Assembly: GCF_035222485.1 (NCBI RefSeq) | Contig: NC_085920.1 | Span: 5,704,001 to 5,768,000, forward strand | Reading direction: 5' to 3' | Source: Podospora pseudoanserina | Taxonomy: Eukaryota; Ascomycota; Sordariomycetes; Sordariales; Podosporaceae | Length of the DNA: 64,000 nucleotides | Shown here: in pieces, positions 44,491 through 56,400 of the stretch | Layout: each line of letters begins with the position of its first letter | Position numbering within the stretch: the stretch's first letter is position 1 | Program-made: the position numbers and the translations under genes | Notes under the pieces: generated by a model | The model's database searches: none | What the model was told of the DNA's origin: nothing | What the model saw: the letters and a program-made list of their open reading frames with translations, nothing else

Positions 44491-45477
44491 GGAGCGACCG
44501 AGGTCACGGTGGGTCACCCGCAGGGTGCTTCTCCTGAGGATCACCTCTACCCGCCCGGTTGTGAGTATAGTGCTCCAATGATGCAGATATGTATGGTGGT
44601 GGTCTCATCCTCTTTCTTTTGGTTTCTTTGGGGTTGGTCTTGTTCCCAACCAGGTTTCTGTCCAGTGATAGGGTTTACTTGGTGCTTGCCTGGCCAGTCG
44701 GCCTTTGCCTTCCGATCCAACCCTGATAGGTACACACCTACTTATGAATTATGAATAAATAAAATGACTTTTACGGCCGACATGTCCTTATGATACTCAC
44801 AGTTACTGCATCTTATCTCTGTTGGGCAACAGCCTTTTGGTCCAAATGAGGGAGAGCCACACCCAGAACCACAACTCTACACTGGGCGCAATTTTGAACC
44901 CGAAAACCCGAAAGATCCAAATAAGGAGAGAAGTTGGTGACTCTCCCGAGGAGAATCGAGTGTTATCGACTACTCGCTCTAGACCACCTCAGCCGGGAGG
45001 ACCTCCCCAAATTATCACGAGCACAATGTGACCAGACCCAATATCACCCAGCTCCTTGATAGTGCGACACGCCGACAATCGGATTCCGACTCATGCATGG
45101 CCGGACGCGAGGTCTAGAATTGGGTAGAGTCCAATTCCGTTTCCAATAGTTAAGGATTCTGCTACAGCTACGCTAACCGTTTTGGCCTTGGCCGCCCGTT
45201 CTGGCTGGCTGAATGTACGGCGGGAGCAGGGCTGACAAACGCACATGGCTAGCTCACGGGGTTCAGCTGGTTGTTTGGGTCATGGCTGATCCCCTTGATG
45301 GGCGCGTAAGTCAACACCGTCGACATGCACGGTGCGCCTCAGGGACATGATGGAGACATCAGAGGCGACATGAAATGACCAGCCACATTCTTTTATATGA
45401 TCTCTCGCCCGGCTCCCGCTGTCACGATCGAGCTCTTAGCAAGATCACAACATTGAACGCAGCACAACTTGACCACA
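44491..45477. other. Intergenic upstream of laccase
   Basis: Contains the laccase promoter and the end of the tyrosinase relic. No other gene seen. Confidence 0.4.
45391..45398 (+). promoter_or_regulatory. Candidate TATA box of the laccase gene
   Basis: TTTTATAT lies about 80 bp before the ATG at 45478, a fitting distance for a fungal core promoter. No mapped transcript start supports it. Confidence 0.35.
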
Positions 45478-47625
45478 ATGGGGAGTTTCTGGGTGCTTGT
45501 TGCCCGTCTCCTTGGGGTCACGACTCTATCAACCTATGAGGGACTGGACCGCTCTCAATCACCTTTGCAGCTCACAGATTCACATTCGCACGTTGAGACC
45601 AGCTTGGTATCTACCGCAGCCAAAGATCCTCTCCACTTCAGACCACCAGGCCACCGACAAGACAAAGGTGATGGTTTCGACTTCAAATGCGACTACCGCA
45701 AAATGGTTGGATGGGAAAAATGCTCGACTCCTGAAGATCGCTCATGCTGGCTCGTCAACAAGAAGACAGGAGAAAGATTCGACATCAACACCGACTATGA
45801 GAATTATTATCCAACCGGTACAACACGCGAGTACTTCATCACTGTCGACAAGTCGAACATCACCGCCGACGGCTACACATTTTATGGAGCGACAGTCTTC
45901 AATGAAACGTACCCAGGGCCTTGGATCCAAGCATGCTGGGGTGATACTGTCAAGGTCCATGTCCGTAATCTCAATCCGGACCGCGGTACCAGCATTCATT
46001 GGCACGGCATTAGGCAGCTCAACACCATGCACATGGACGGTGTGAATGGAATCACCCAGTGCCCCATCGCACCAGGGAGCACTTTCACCTATGAGTGGAA
46101 GGTGATGCAATATGGCTCCTCATGGTATCACTCCCATTACAGTGAACAGTATGGTGACGGGGCAGTCGGACCAATTGTACGCAACCTTTTCACTCAAAGT
46201 ACATCTGGATATATCACTGATGACTGATGGCAGACTCTTCATGGCCCGAGCAGCGCCCCCTATGATGAGGCGGCAGACATCCCGCTCCTGATGACAGACT
46301 GGAGACATGGCAGCCTATTTCCAGTTGGAAACATGCTCGAGGAAAGATGGATCCAGAGCATCTTGCTGAACGGGATTGGGAACGTGACCAAATTTGGGGC
46401 AAGGAAAGTTCAAAACACGAGTAAGATTCCGAAGCCTTACACTCTTACGTTCACAGCGGACAAAGTGTATGAGGATGAGCCGCCCGAGCTCGAGGTTCCG
46501 AACTCACGTCCCAAACGATACCTGCTGCGACTCATCAACACCTCGATTGGATCCACTTTTATCTTCTCCATCGACAACCACCTGCTTTCCATTGTCAGTG
46601 CTGACTTCGTTCCCATTTACCCCTACCTCAACTCGTCGATCCTGGTTGGAATCGGCCAACGATACAATGTTATTGTCGAAGCAAATCCAAGGAACAACAC
46701 CAAACAGCCCCTTGACAGCAACGAAAACTACTGGATCAGAACGTGGGTCGCCCCGAACTGCGGTGCTGGTGTGGTCATCAACAAGGACAGCAAGGAGACA
46801 TACATGCAAACGGGTATTCTGCGTTACAACAAGAGCAGTACGGAGGATCCAGAATCAAAACCATGGACAGATATTTCCATGGCCTGCTCGGATGAGACTG
46901 CCACCAGCTTGAGGCCCGTGCTGCCCTGGGTTGTCGAGGATCCGATCAATGTCATGTCAACAGAAAGCAAGATTCAGCACATGGCTGTGATCAGCGGCCC
47001 GCCGGCTGATCCGATTCCGAGTTTCCCCCAGGCCTCCTATTCTTTCAGAAACGTATCAGGGGGTATCAATGGCCCCAATCCACTCCAGATCAACTTCAGC
47101 GACCCAGTGTTCCTCAACCTGGACAACGACGAGCCGTTCAAGAACAAGCTCTGGGAAATCTACCCCGAAGGACGCCCCAACCAAACCGACTGGGTATGGC
47201 TAGCCATCACCGTGGACTATTCTCCTGATGGAGATACCAGTGCCCATCCAATCCACCTGCACGGACATGACTTTGCTATCCTCCAACAGGCCGAAAAAAC
47301 CACCTACGTCCCTGAGAACATCCATCTGAACCTCATCAACCCTCCTCGTCGTGATGTGGTGTTGATGCCTAAGAGCGGCTTCATCATCATTGCCTTCAAG
47401 GCTGACAATCCGGGAGCGTGGCTCCTTCATTGCCATATCGCCAGTCATGCCTCCCAAGGTCTGGCCCTGCAGATTCTGGAACGTCAGGCCGATGCTGCTG
47501 CCATGTGGCCGAAGGCGAGTCCCGCTGCGCAGACTGCCGCTACGCTGTGCAGCAGTTGGGACTCTTGGGTTGCTGCGTCTTACACGTCCACGCCGACGCC
47601 TTTGCCTGATGATTCCGGAATTTGA
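45478..47625 (+). CDS. Laccase (asco-type multicopper oxidase)
   Basis: Exons 45478-46176 and 46234-47625 (57-bp intron GTACGC...GGCAG) give 696 residues. All four copper signatures are intact: HWHGIRQ, WYHSHYSEQYGDGAVGP, HPIHLHGHDF and HCHIASHASQGLALQ, the last with Leu at the axial T1 position. The protein ends exactly in DSGI, matching the C-terminal plug (DSG-L/V/I) that is typical of ascomycete laccases. About 70 residues of extra sequence precede the first cupredoxin domain; the hydrophobic start (MGSFWVLVARLLGVTTLS) is a signal peptide. It oxidises phenols or aromatic amines with reduction of oxygen to water, outside the cell. Roles in lignin attack, pigment or detoxification are possible. 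Confidence 0.95.
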
Positions 47626-48552
47626 TCCACCATCTATCAACATACGGATCAAGAAGTCAAGGTTGGAAATTATTTTGGATTGTTCGTCAGTAACTTAGGT
47701 CTCTTCTGTGTATGATTAGCAACAGGATCAGTGACTTCGTTGGCAATTCTAATACGTGGTTTTTTCTGCAATTTGTCTTCGTTCGGGGAGCGATGGGCTG
47801 TTTCTGGTAATTGCGCAATTACAGTTTTGACAAACAGGCTGGGGTATATGAATGAAGAGTTGGACTGTAGTGGTTTGAGTATTCCGCAGTTAATCCCTAT
47901 ATGTCTAGGTTACGAGAAGTCACCTGCAGTGTCGGCCGGCACCCCCTAGGTTCGAATCCACAGAAAAGCTTTTCCTTCTTCTTTTTTGTTATCGGAGTTT
48001 CCGAGTTGAAGCAGCAATCTGTTTCAACCAAGACCAGTAGATGCACAGCCGTTTAGATGAACAGAAATCCGAGATCATGACATTGACTGGGAGAATGGGT
48101 AGGCGTTTGTTTGTTTTACCTTCACCTGCCCGCTGCTTGCTGTGTGGGTTTTGCATCATCTGATCAGCTGCATTGCCATTTCGTCAGCTTCCTGCAGCCT
48201 CATTGCAAGCATTTCATTTCAGCCATGCCAAACAAACTGTGCATGGGCCATAAGAGAGTCAAATAGCTGCAGCTCACCTCACAATAACGCAGCAAATCTT
48301 TCAAAAATGACGGTCTTTGTCCGAGTCGAAGTGGGGTTTGGGTGGTCGGATCGCGTCCAGACCCCATGCATTTCGCGCCCGTGACGTTGCGAAGACGGTC
48401 AGCATGACGACACATTCACAATGATGAAGGGGGGAAATGGAGGGGATATTAAAATGAACTTTCAGTGGTAAGGTCGCCTTTTGTTCCTTCATCGCTCGAA
48501 CTCATCTTCCACCCACCTCTGCAGACGAAACCTCCATCCATCAACCAACACA
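47626..48552. other. Intergenic, no gene supported
   Basis: Laccase 3' flank and the promoter side of the small Ser/Lys/Met-rich gene. A GGTTCGAATCC string near 47950 recalls a tRNA B box but no cloverleaf forms. Confidence 0.45.
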
Positions 48553-49015
48553 ATGAGCAGCCACCACGAGAAAGCCCCCCAGAAGAAGGGTTCCACTCAG
48601 CCTCACAAGCACCACGAGCATCATGAGACAGGGTATACAGATGAAGCGGCTGTCGAGTGTCACGATTTGATCGATCGTGCCGAGGAAGAGGCCCACGTAT
48701 GTTCTTGGCTCTTTTGTTAGATCCGAGACATGGCTAACAGCAGCCCCAAAGCTCCACGAGCCCGGATCCATGTACGAGCCAACAACTCACCCCGAGAAGG
48801 TCCACCTGGCGAATACTAGCTCTTCGGGAAAGAAGAGCTCCTCGTCAAGCATGCCGTCCTCGGGCAGCAAAACGAAGAAGTCCGGTTTGGAAGGATCTAG
48901 CAGCAGCACAAAGGAGAGCATGAAAGAAGGCATGGGGTCGATGAAGGAGAGCATGAAGGAGGGTATGGGCTCCATGAAGGATACCATGAAGGATACCATG
49001 GGCAAGAAGAAATAG
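48553..49015 (+). CDS. Small Ser/Lys/Met-rich repeat protein
   Basis: Exons 48553-48696 and 48752-49015 (55-bp intron GTATGT...AAAG) encode 135 residues. The N terminus is His-rich (PHKHHEHHETGY), then a short helix-like ECHDLIDRAEEEAH, a Ser/Lys-rich linker, and a C-terminal array of an 11-residue unit seen as KESMKEGMGSM twice, then KDTMKDTMG and KKK. The array is amphipathic, with Met and Gly on one side, so it may form a helix that binds membrane or another protein. No signal peptide and no family known to me. Codon use and clean splicing suggest a real gene. Confidence 0.75.
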
Positions 49016-49163
49016 ATTGGGCACATTCCATTCTCACGGGAACTTGCGGAGGTTTGGACATGGTCAAAGTGAATTACCCAATGCCAATCGAATCTATTCC
49101 CTCTTGCTGTTATTAATTTATGAAGACACTTGTCATACCTGCTCACGTAATCTACACCATTCA

Positions 49164-51173
49164 CTATACCAATGTGAGGGTCGTTTTGTAGTTTTCGTCC
49201 GTGATCTCTTCAAGAAAATCGTCAAAATTCCAAAACTCGAGCTCCTCCTCTTCCTCCTCAGAATCGGGCTGTGGGTCAGATTCGGTGACCCTCACGGACC
49301 CAATTCTTTCCCACGTCTTTAGGTCACTTGGACACTGTGCCAGAATGAGAAACTCAATAGCCCTGTTTGCTTCATCCACACCCAAGCAGAGCGCTAGCAC
49401 AGTCACCTGAGGTCTGAACTCCTCCTCTCCTGGCATCTCCCCTTCTCTGGCTCGCTGGATAGACCACTGCACTTCCCCGTCTGCGTCCGCAATCTGAACT
49501 CTGACAAGCTCGGTGTCGTGACGAACCATGGCGTACCTCCTGGCAATTCTGATGCTGCTCTTGATTCTGACGTCATATTCGAATCCCTCCACGGTATCAT
49601 CACTGTCCATCAGGGTGGCCGAATGCACATATCCACTGACGGTCAAACTGGCAGCGTTGATCTCCCCAAGGGGATCTTGACCTTTCGGCTCGACAGAGTA
49701 CTCCAGCACCTCGACATATCCAGTTAGATAGTCTTCGGGGTCCATGGATATCGGAGAATCTAGAGAAGCCCAGGAGAAAGAGGGCGCTCTGTAGGTGTCG
49801 GGACACGCCCAGACATCGTTCACTTCGCGAGCTACCCAGTTCAGGCTGCGAGTCAGATCTTTTATCCAGATCCCACCAACGTAAGTGGCACCAGTGGTGT
49901 TCTGGATTTCACGGGCCAGACCTGCGATCGCGGGCAGCTTGTCCTTCTGATAGGTGAGACCTCTGCGGCTATAGCCGGAGATCATTTCAGCCCAGAAAGC
50001 AAACGCATCGTCTTGCATGGTGAGGGTGGGAGGTCGGGGACGTAGGCTGCCTCCATTGTCGGGATCAAGTGGTCCGCACTGGCAACCCATGGTGGTCTTG
50101 CAGAGCCATTGTACCTCCCTGCTGGAAAAGCCTATGAACCGGCGAGAGAGTACCTGCTCCTGAAAGCACCATCCTCTTGTTTGCACTGGATCCAAGAAGT
50201 CATCAAAGCTGCCGACACCCGGCCACGGGTTATCGCGGTCCAAACTCTGGGGATGCAAGCCACTTTTCACTCCCTCTTTCCCAACCAGCAGAAACGTTTC
50301 ACCATCCTCACCAGCCAACTCCCGGGTCACCACCTGTGGATTTCTTTTCAAGTGAAGAAACCCCTCTGTCACCGTAGACGCAGACAACGCAGCGAGAGTA
50401 ACCCGTGCATTCCCGTACACCTCTGCCATCCTGCCAGCTTCTTGCTCCCAATCAGCTGTGTCGTCTTGGATGATGCAGATTGCATCAATCCAGATGTACT
50501 CCATCCCCAACTGGCGTGTGACATCTATAGCGTCTTGGAGTGTCTGCGGCAGGGCTTCAAGGTCAAACCCTTCTCTCAGCTCGTCGATGTTGTCTAGGGT
50601 AGTTTTGAAGAGACCGTCCGAGCCCCAGCAGTAGCTTAAAGCGATGTATTCAACGTCGCCAATGTCGTCACTGTCCACGAGTTGGAGCTGATCAGCACCT
50701 TCGGCGCAGTAGATGAGGCGTGTTGGCTGGAGATCTGAGGTGCGCTGGGAACATTCAGGGTGGTTTTCTTCACACTCTTCAAGACATCTTCTTGTGAATT
50801 CGATTGGATCCTCGGGGGTGAGTCCTGGCTGGTCACTACCTTCATCAGGATCGTAGTCTACAAAGATATTATTAGAATTAGACAATTGTTTGTTTGATGA
50901 GGAAGAGCAAATGGGAGATATACCGAGCTTGACATAAACCTGCAGGGCATACCCGCCGGAGAAGTCGAAATAGAACCGGTTCTGTCTTTCATCTAGACGC
51001 ACCCATGCTTCAAGGTCGTCGGTTGAGCCTAGATCAGGGTGGATTGATGTCGCGGTGCTACAAATGAATTGACAAATCTCGCAGTCTGTGTCGGATTCCC
51101 AGACCCATTTGTATTGGCTACCGGGTGAGAACTCTGGGTCCTCTGGGATGAGGTTGCGGCAGCTGTCGCACAT
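49164..51173 (-). CDS. HET-domain protein (heterokaryon incompatibility type)
   Basis: Exons 51173-50924 and 50857-49164 give 647 residues. The 66-bp intron (GTATAT...TTGTAG) contains no stop and is in frame; removing it gives VYVKLDYDPDEG. I start at ATG 51173 because MCDSCRNLIPEDPEF is the usual opening of this class; the frame is open to 51440 but that part is not conserved-looking. The HET domain spans about residues 180-330: YIALSYCWG, LPQTLQDAIDVTRQLGMEYI, WIDAICIIQDDTADWEQEAG and MAEVYGNARVTLAA. HET domains trigger cell death when incompatible hyphae fuse. The C-terminal half is variable, ending in a very acidic tract (SEEEEEELEFWNFDD). Confidence 0.92.
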   Translation of the reverse strand: MCDSCRNLIPEDPEFSPGSQYKWVWESDTDCEICQFICSTATSIHPDLGSTDDLEAWVRLDERQNRFYFDFSGGYALQVYVKLGISPICSSSSNKQLSNSNNIFVDYDPDEGSDQPGLTPEDPIEFTRRCLEECEENHPECSQRTSDLQPTRLIYCAEGADQLQLVDSDDIGDVEYIALSYCWGSDGLFKTTLDNIDELREGFDLEALPQTLQDAIDVTRQLGMEYIWIDAICIIQDDTADWEQEAGRMAEVYGNARVTLAALSASTVTEGFLHLKRNPQVVTRELAGEDGETFLLVGKEGVKSGLHPQSLDRDNPWPGVGSFDDFLDPVQTRGWCFQEQVLSRRFIGFSSREVQWLCKTTMGCQCGPLDPDNGGSLRPRPPTLTMQDDAFAFWAEMISGYSRRGLTYQKDKLPAIAGLAREIQNTTGATYVGGIWIKDLTRSLNWVAREVNDVWACPDTYRAPSFSWASLDSPISMDPEDYLTGYVEVLEYSVEPKGQDPLGEINAASLTVSGYVHSATLMDSDDTVEGFEYDVRIKSSIRIARRYAMVRHDTELVRVQIADADGEVQWSIQRAREGEMPGEEEFRPQVTVLALCLGVDEANRAIEFLILAQCPSDLKTWERIGSVRVTESDPQPDSEEEEEELEFWNFDDFLEEITDENYKTTLTLV

Positions 51174-52480
51174 GGTGTTTAACTTGCCGTTGCCGGTGTG
51201 TGAGAAATGAATTACTTGGGACTTTGACTGAGGAAGAGAAGAAGAAAAACTGTCGACGATATAACTGGGGTTTGAGGGCAGTGGTCCGCGTGCGAAGGAG
51301 GTTGGGCAAACTCCGTTGGTCGTTCTTTGGCAAGTTGGGACTTTATAGGATTCATGAGGCGAGAATATCACCAACGAAAACCAGGGATTGGTGGTTGGTG
51401 ACATGGCGCCATGTGTGTTGGTGCACTGATCTGGTCTCATTCTTCAACCTAAGTCATGCTGTTGGTTCTATAGTACATGTGGTAGAATCAGGGCTGCGGC
51501 GAGGCTTGGCGATTGCATGACGTGCTCCTATCTTCCACTAGGCCTTGAACCTCATATTGCCCGGTACGGTAAGCATTGAAAGTTGTTTGCGCTTATTAGG
51601 TAGGGAGGAGCTGTCTCTGACTGACTTGCTTGAAGTTAAATATCTTCATCGAGTTCTTCGGGGATGTAAATCGAGGCTTTCAAGTATGCAACTTACGGTG
51701 TAACACACATATTTTGGTCACGAGGAGACCTACCAATACATTATTTATTTTGGAGCTACATCAAGATTAATGGCGCTATGCAAAATAAAATCAGACCAAG
51801 GCAATGGAGGGTTGTTTGTATGTCAAACTGACAGAGTTGCTTAGGCCAAGCAACGCAAGCAACGAAGCCCAATCAATCAATGACCATCGAAGCAAAAGGC
51901 CTGCGGTCATCAACGGGCTGTGGAATTCCTCAGAAAGAGTCTTGGTGAGCATTAAAAATTGTAACAACGACAGGTGCTATTTAGATGTGTATTACAGGTT
52001 ATATTTTCAACAAATCGTCAGATGGCTGGCGGTCTTGAGCGTTCGTCCCAGTCAACCCATAGCATCCATGTTAGGATGGAATTACCTGCAGCGTTGGCAC
52101 CGACACTGCCTAGGCTCGAGCCCACATATCGTCATTTGTTTTTACCTTCTAAGTAAATGATGGGTCGGAACAGTTGTGCCAGTGGCTCTTTCCCCAAACT
52201 GGTTGTTGCTTGGAAGACGACTCCTTAGCTTGACGGAGGAAGGAACGATGGAGATATCTGCCCAAAATATTGCCCCACACACACAATAGATAGAATGTTT
52301 TTATTTTTGCCTTGTAGTTCTCGTGGCCTCGTGGTTTTTTTTTTCTTTTTTTTTTTTTTTTTTTCAAATCTCTCCCAGGCGCACTGCTTCCTCTTACACG
52401 CGCCGTCTTCTCGCTCCCAAACGGCCTTCTTTTATCCCAGCTCCCACAGCAATCTATTTGTACGGACGATCCCAGCTTAG
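51174..52480. other. Intergenic, includes a poly-T tract
   Basis: Promoter side of the HET gene. A near-pure run of T, about 30 bases with one C, lies at 52335-52364; on the minus strand it would be a poly-A stretch. No gene accompanies it, and no second end or target duplication marks it as a retrocopy. Confidence 0.45.
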
Positions 52481-52489
52481 CAGCATTCA

Positions 52490-53490
52490 CCATGTCCGCC
52501 TCCGTCACCAAGCATGCCAAAAGCTTTGATCTCTGTTCCCTTTGGCCTGGTTTTGGGGACCGCAGAGTGTGGGTGAAAAAGGAGCTTGGCGACTTTTTGA
52601 GAGTCCGGGGTTTTTGTGCCCATGTGATAGTCAGGACACTGTGGTACTTCGGAATCTGGCGCTCGTGTTTCGGTACGTCTACTGGTTTGTTGATGTTCGG
52701 GGTAGCGAGAACACAAGTATTCAAAGGTGGTTGCCCACGCACTGGGCAACCCACGCCTCTATAGGTTTGAAGGGCATGAGAGAAACTTTCTTGCCCACAG
52801 GGCTGACTATCCGATGAAAAAGAGGGTCCGACATATACTGAAGATCTAACCGATGATCAAGAACTCCTCGAGTTGGTTGACGGCTTATCAGAGGCGGAAG
52901 ACGTTGACCCGTCACTTGGCGCATTATATCGACATGCCGACTGCCGCGAAAGATGGCATTTGTTCCTCCAGCATGTCAAAGACACCGGCGACCTCAGGGC
53001 TTGGGACACAGATCCTGGTACGACCTTTGGGGAGACTAGCAATGATGCGGTTATGCAAAGCACGAAAGCCAATGTGAATATCGTCGATACGGATATGGAC
53101 ACAGAGTCTGAAGATAGCGGCTATCATTGAGGGCCCCAATGCCAACAACGGTATGAGAAATGTCCTCAGTGCCCTAGCTATGTCAGTGCAATAGGCTATA
53201 GCTACCATGACTCACTTCCAGGTCACAATACTGCGACATGGATCACGTGCAACGCCGATGTTGCGAGACTCGCGGATGGGCTGGCAGAGCATCTGCCAGC
53301 TATCTTGCAACATTTCGCGGACTTCGACGCCACCGGTAATCTCCTCCCAGACATATTCACGAGGCTTCGCGTTGCAGTGCGTGATGATCACGAGTTTCTG
53401 CAACGGTATGCCACCGCAGCCCAGACAGAGTTTCGGATTGAGGAGGAAGACTCGGACTCGGATGACAGTCTGTTTGTTACCCAGTGAGAC
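52490..53490 (+). other. Possible short gene or gene fragments beside the HET gene
   Basis: Two protein-like stretches are seen. One (about 52850-53130) reads DDQELLELVDGLSEAEDVDP, then RERWHLFLQHVKDTGDLRAWD, and ends SEDSGYH. The second (about 53220-53487) reads GHNTATWITCNADVARLADG, then LQHFADFDATGNLLPDIFTR and ends in an acidic DSDSDDSLFVTQ. Neither has a convincing ATG. A splice from 53151 (GTATGA) to 53219 (CCAG) would join the second to upstream sequence in another frame. They may be exons of one small gene or remnants. No family is recognised. Confidence 0.3.
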
Positions 53491-56400
53491 TTTCTCTCGT
53501 TTGTTTTCTGATACAGAGTGCTTTCTCTTGTACCAAAAAAGGACAGTCATGCAATAACGTGACATATTGTGTTGTGTCTCTGCCGCACGTCAACTTCGTT
53601 GTTTAAGAGTTTGATGATTGCTAACTTATATGACATAGGCATCAGATTCCGCAGTTCTGGTTCGTGGTTTGTCTTTAACATGGGAAGATTACCGTTTGAG
53701 AGAAGTTCGAGTTGGAAAGCATGTCGGCAGTTTGTATCATGAGGAGGATAAGGTACCTAGGTAGCTTTGATATGCATGTGGGTCTCGTGGTTACTAAGGG
53801 AGGCTTCTGATCCAATTAAAAATTACACATTTGGCTGCTGAATCGTCTGATGCCTTGTGAGTGATCAGCGAATGTTGCAAACCTAACCCAGATCAACCCC
53901 CAGGAACAGGGCAACGACAAGACTATCATGACGCGTAACCACCATTTCGCCTACCCCCACTGTCGATCCAATAGACTGACCTGGCCGTAATGGATAGATG
54001 TAGGACTGCGGCAACCGATCTACTTCAAAAATCCACAAAGTCCTTATCAACAAAGCAGTCCATGAGCTTGGCGTCTCCCGCATGCGCATGCAATTCAACC
54101 TCCAGGCATCAAGGGTGGGAAGTCACCTTACAGCTGATAGTACCGAGTCTCGTAGCTGTACCATTCCGTTTCAACACTCCATTATCGATCACCAATTCTC
54201 AAGGGTGGGATAGCTGTCACAGTGTGTGCCTTGGAGCAGTAATGTTCGCCTCCTCCAACAACGCAGCTGATAGTGGAAGGACAACATCAAAATACCAACG
54301 ATATGAAGAGATGTGTGGGTTTCCCGCTCGTCAGCCAGCCCTGCCAAGGAGTAGCATAGGGCGGTGAATATTCTGAAAAGCCAGGCATCCATCAGCTTTG
54401 TAGGACTGTTTAAATTAGCAAGCTGAATACCATCGCTCGGAGCGGTCATGTCCGGTTTAAGCCAGGCAGATTCGTGAACCCTCTCGTTTTAAAACTAGAG
54501 ACCAGTTTACCAAGGCGTCATTATGCGAGTCGATATTGACTATCAGAGGAAACCATCACGACGGTGGCTTACTCTTCCTAATGATGCCGCGATTCTGGAA
54601 GGGCCGCAGGCTAGATCAGTAACAAAACCGAGATCGCTTTCTAGCTGCCTGCTTGCCATGTGCTGATTGCTGCAGGCTTGACATGGCGTTTATACAAGCC
54701 CCTTCCAAGCCTTCACCATCCGAACCCCATCACGAGACATGATGGGTAATCCTCACAATGTCAGCGAGGAGGGACGGAAGAGGAAGCAATGTAATGTTAC
54801 ATGTCTTCCCCAAGTCCGCGTATTCCGCTGAGCTGCTGTCTCTCGCTTCTGCTGCCCATAGATTGCTTAGACGGATAGTGGATGACTGAAACTTCTGGTG
54901 GATGTATGATGGGGTACAGCCGGGTGAAGCTCCCCGGTGGGCGCAGCTGCGTCTGATTGAAGCGCTTGTGACACATGCTTGTCGTCGAGGATGGTGCTGA
55001 ATGGGGATCACCACCACCTGCTATATCCATTGAAAAAACCAAGCATGTGTACATGCCATCGTTTCGGGCCTGACGCACAGAGACCGAGACATGCTCAAAC
55101 AGCCCCAATTCGGAAGGGGTTTGTAAGGCTTACCACATATAGGATGCCCAGAAAGTTAAATTGTTGCTGTTGCAATATGTATATGACCGTTGGCGTCATT
55201 ACACAACGGCCACATGTTGACGTTCCCTTGCCGGATTTTGATCCCTACCTCAAAGAGACAATGGCCCCTTTTACCTTCCTAGAGAGTCACTTGTTCGTTG
55301 ACACATTTCTTGGCTTGAGAGATCATGGTGGTCAACCGCTTTGAGCTGCATCAGTAGGTTTCCTGGTAGAGCAGCCGTCTCACCAGTCCATCGGATGGAC
55401 TCCATCCACCACTAAACAACCATCTCAATAGTGCGAGCCACACCCGTTGCAAACGGAGAGTATAGACCACGGAGACAACACCCGAGAGAGAATCCAGAAA
55501 ATAGATGCAAAATGATGCAAGAGAGATATATGGCCCTAAGCGCAGGCCTTGAATGCCGCGTGCTCTCCGTAAAACATGTCGCCGGGCATCTCGGGCACGA
55601 ACCGCAACGAAACTCAGCCCGGAAAGCGGCACCATCGTCGGCAAATAATGACACGAGTTGGAGTAGGTTACATTAACCCTTTTTCTCTGGGGAAGTGCTT
55701 CCTGCCAAGAGACGGTTTGCTTGTTAGCGAGGAGAGAATTCAATTTAGCCTGGGCCGTGTCGCTGTTCACCTTCCCGCCTTTTTAGCCTGTCCACAGCTT
55801 CCAATTTTGGCATCGACGCAGTTGCAGTTACCTGCTAGGGGTGCGCAGTAGGCGGGCTCTGACCGATAAGACGAACTGACTGGGGCTGCATGGCAGACTG
55901 GCATTGCGAACCAAAAGAAAAACAAGTCGGGAAATAGGCCCACGACGACGACGGCTTGGCTCTGTCTTGGCTGCTTTCCATCCCACGCCCGCCATATTCT
56001 TTTGACGTTGGAGGGGGAGGTCCTCATCGTGGTCGGTTTCGTCCCAAGGGTTCGGTGCCCGCTCGGGAGGATCTGGTGATCGCGATGGTGGGCGGGCGTC
56101 GGCGGGCTGGCTGCTGGCTGCTGGCTGCTGGCTGGACCTGGTGAGCGGGATGTGGGAATAGAAGTTGGCTCCGATAATTTCTCCAGTAGGTACTCCGTAC
56201 ACACCAAACTAAAGTTGCTCGTCTCGCTACGCTTAACCACCGAATACCCTTTTCTGCCGAAAGAGCACAACCCGCTCTTTTCTCTGCGCCCCTGCAAGAA
56301 CCTTGATGGATCATATGGGGATGGCTATGGCGAGGAACTAAGTGAGGAACAACTCGCTGACAGTCAGTTCCTCACAGCTGAGGTCATCCATGTTGCTGTC

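Noticed and set aside
47935-47965. tRNA-like B box (GGTTCGAATCC)
   Set aside because: No matching A box at the right distance and no T-arm or acceptor stem pairing.
52335-52364. Poly-T tract as the tail of a minus-strand retrocopy
   Set aside because: No intronless gene copy or target-site duplication adjoins it; a simple homopolymer is enough.
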